This document shows positions 62,253 to 64,000 of a stretch of 64,000 nucleotides of DNA, piece by piece. The translations under genes and the position numbers were made by a program. Positions within the stretch are counted from its first letter, which is position 1. Every line of letters begins with the position of its first letter. Source of the DNA: RBG-16-34-14 sp963798865. Lineage in GTDB: Bacteria > Bacteroidota > Ignavibacteria > Ignavibacteriales > Ignavibacteriaceae. The stretch covers positions 806,001 to 870,000 of the forward strand of contig CAWCVZ010000004.1 of assembly GCA_963798865.1 (NCBI GenBank). The letters are read 5' to 3'. A model generated the notes under the pieces. It was not told the DNA's origin. It made no database searches and saw nothing but the letters and a program-made list of their open reading frames with translations.

Positions 62253-62873
62253 TCATGTGATAAGATAAAATAATGGGAACAGGAAAATCCAGATAATATC
62301 AACAAGGTGCCAGTACAAACCGGCTGCTTCAAGTTTAACATAACTATCCGGATTAATTATATCTTTAATTGTGAAACGCATTATAAACATTATAAAAACC
62401 ATACCTACTATAACGTGTAAACCATGTAAACCGGTCATAACATAGTAGAGTCCAAAAAATAAAATATGTCCCGGATTCTGACTTAATAATTCAGCTGAGC
62501 CGGGATAATTTCCATGATGTATTTCAGCGCTCCATTCAAAATATTTATTAACAAGAAATAAGAAACCAAAGATTACAGTAACACCCTGAAGAATTAGAGA
62601 AAGAATTTTTTTTCCGTTTTTCATGGCAATAATTGAAACTGCAATTGTCATACTGCTTGTAAGCAGAATCGCAGTATTTACAGTGCCAATCAAAACGTTC
62701 ATTGATTTGGCAGCAACATGAAAATCATCCTGGTGCAGAAACCGGTAAACGGAATAAATAAAAAACATTCCGCCAAAAAGTATTAGCTCTGTAAAAAGGA
62801 AGAGCCACATTCCCATCCGGGAGCCAACATCGTCCCTATGGGTATGAGATACAACCTGTTCTTGTGAACTCAA
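62253..62873 (-). CDS. coxC: Cytochrome c oxidase subunit III
   Basis: A 206-aa integral membrane subunit with five helices, as in the short bacterial subunit III. Typical segments are RMGMWLFLFTELILFGGMFF, VMTGLHGLHVIVGMVFIMF and GLYWHLVDIIWIFLFPLFYL. It associates with subunit I and supports proton uptake. The ATG overlaps the coxA stop by four bases, indicating translational coupling. Confidence 0.95.
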   Translation of the reverse strand: MSSQEQVVSHTHRDDVGSRMGMWLFLFTELILFGGMFFIYSVYRFLHQDDFHVAAKSMNVLIGTVNTAILLTSSMTIAVSIIAMKNGKKILSLILQGVTVIFGFLFLVNKYFEWSAEIHHGNYPGSAELLSQNPGHILFFGLYYVMTGLHGLHVIVGMVFIMFIMRFTIKDIINPDSYVKLEAAGLYWHLVDIIWIFLFPLFYLIT

Positions 62874-64000
62874 TTTACCTCCTCAGCTTCAATATCATTC
62901 ATTTTATAATCGTAAGGACCATTAATCTCAGAAGGAATTTCCTCAAAATTTTCGAGCGGGGGCGGAGTAGGAACAGACCATTCCAGGGTTTCACCTCCCC
63001 ATATATTTTTCTCTGTAACTTTTTTTCCTTTGAAAACAGAAAGAAGCAAATTATAAAACATGAACAGAATTCCTGCTATCATTATCCATGATCCTACAGT
63101 TGATATAACATGATAAATATGATACTCAGGAAGATAATCGTAAGATCTTCTTGGCATTCCCAACCAGCCCATAATAAAGAATGGGAAGTATAAAAAATTA
63201 AATCCGATAAATAATATCCAGAATGCAACTTTGGCAGAAGTCATGTTATACATTTTCCCTATCATTTTTGGTAACCAATAATGCAGCGCAGCAAAAATTC
63301 CAAAACCTGCTGTGCCAAATACAACATAATGAATATGACCAACAATGAAGTAAGTATCGGTAATATGAATATCTACTGATAAAGCTCCCTGTATTATACC
63401 GGTTAATCCGCCGATTGAAAATAAGAAAACAAAAGCGAGCGCATATAACATTGGAGGATCAAGCTGGATCGAACCTTTATAAAGAGTAGCTGTCCAGTTA
63501 AATACTTTAATAGCGCTTGGAATTGCAACAAGGAAAGTAAGTAATGAAAAAACAAACTCAGCAGTTTCCGTCATTCCTGCAGCAAACATATGGTGAGCCC
63601 AGACGAGAGAACCTAATAAAGCAATAGCAAGACTTGAAAATGCAATGAACTTATAACCAAAGATTGTTCTTCTTGCAAAGGTTGGAATGATTTCCGAAAT
63701 AACTCCCATAGCTGGGACTGCCATAATATAAACCGCAGGGTGAGAATAAATCCAGAATAAATGCTGGAATAAAATAGGATCTCCCCCAAGAGCAGGATCA
63801 AATAATCCAACGCCTAATACTCTTTCAACAATAACAAGCAGAAGTGTTATACCAATAATAGGAGTAACTATAACCTGTATCCACCCTGTTGCATAAAGTG
63901 CCCAGGCAAATAAAGGCATCTTAAACCATCCCATCTTCGGAGCGCGTAACCGGTGAATGGTTGTAATAAAATTTAAGCCGGTCAAAATTGAAGAAAATCC
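62870..64000 (-). CDS. coxA: Cytochrome c oxidase subunit I (partial, runs off right edge)
   Basis: The haem-copper catalytic subunit that reduces O2 to water and pumps protons. Only the C-terminal 376 codons are in the window; the frame is open to the last base (GFSSILTGLNFITTIH). Visible ligands and conserved regions are the CuB-ligand segment FWIYSHPAVYIMAVPAMGVI, HHMFAAG with the paired histidines, and the haem ligand region DTYFIVGHIHYVVFG. The sequence PAVY places it in the A-type oxidases. The last 60 residues form a polar tail. It leads the leftward cox operon. Confidence 0.96.
   Translation of the reverse strand, partial: GFSSILTGLNFITTIHRLRAPKMGWFKMPLFAWALYATGWIQVIVTPIIGITLLLVIVERVLGVGLFDPALGGDPILFQHLFWIYSHPAVYIMAVPAMGVISEIIPTFARRTIFGYKFIAFSSLAIALLGSLVWAHHMFAAGMTETAEFVFSLLTFLVAIPSAIKVFNWTATLYKGSIQLDPPMLYALAFVFLFSIGGLTGIIQGALSVDIHITDTYFIVGHIHYVVFGTAGFGIFAALHYWLPKMIGKMYNMTSAKVAFWILFIGFNFLYFPFFIMGWLGMPRRSYDYLPEYHIYHVISTVGSWIMIAGILFMFYNLLLSVFKGKKVTEKNIWGGETLEWSVPTPPPLENFEEIPSEINGPYDYKMNDIEAEEVN

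Overview
The window looks like an ordinary chromosomal stretch of an Ignavibacteria-like bacterium (Chlorobi/Bacteroidetes supergroup). The evidence is AT-rich DNA, several secreted proteins ending in a type IX secretion (Por) sorting domain with the NYPNPFNP motif, Ycf48-like repeat proteins, frequent TTG starts, and a mostly core gene set. I see no transposase, integrase, phage gene, CRISPR array or rRNA. Assignments rest on motifs read by eye; no database search was possible.

Left end (1-9.1 kb): the tail of tyrS, a pyruvoyl-dependent arginine decarboxylase and a TerC membrane protein run rightward. Facing them is a leftward thiamine module: a TPP riboswitch (6365-6452) with an intrinsic-terminator expression platform (6324-6346), a TonB-dependent receptor, a thiamine pyrophosphokinase and an SSS-family symporter. 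All three genes are interrupted by small indels. A six-LysM lytic transglycosylase lipoprotein lies upstream. From 9.2 to 19.3 kb (leftward): an acyl-CoA carboxyltransferase, an ABC ATPase/permease pair whose ATPase has lost most catalytic motifs, an MBL hydrolase, aroC, a frameshifted HtrA protease, recO, mtnA, a PfkB kinase and a NUDIX hydrolase.

Middle (19.3-40 kb, leftward): a Ycf48-like T9SS protein preceded by a possible coupled 50-aa membrane ORF, a large and heavily disrupted outer-membrane protein, and a six-gene MacAB-TolC-type efflux operon with three permease paralogues. Then comes a tight operon of PP2C phosphatase, murA, a membrane metallopeptidase-like protein with TPRs, an AI-2E-family permease and a CCA-adding-type enzyme.

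Right part (40-64 kb): tRNA-Leu(UAG), tig and clpP, a LACTB-like serine hydrolase, a cysteine-synthase-family enzyme with atypical composition, a VWA/AAA+ pair, two glycosyltransferases, an alpha-glucan phosphorylase, two more T9SS proteins, an M24 peptidase, and a leftward aerobic respiration operon (coxA-coxC-subunit IV-coxB-ctaB-membrane dihaem cytochrome c) that runs off the right edge.

A recurring theme is single-base indels, mostly near homopolymers, that split about nine genes, concentrated at 1.7-5 kb and 21.7-25.2 kb. These look more like sequence error than coordinated gene decay, but only reads can decide. The most interesting candidates are the riboswitch-controlled thiamine salvage unit with an SSS transporter, the motif-degenerate ABC ATPase, the VWA/AAA+ pair with unusual Walker motifs, the 8-TM dihaem cytochrome in the cox operon, and the possible coupled small membrane ORF.
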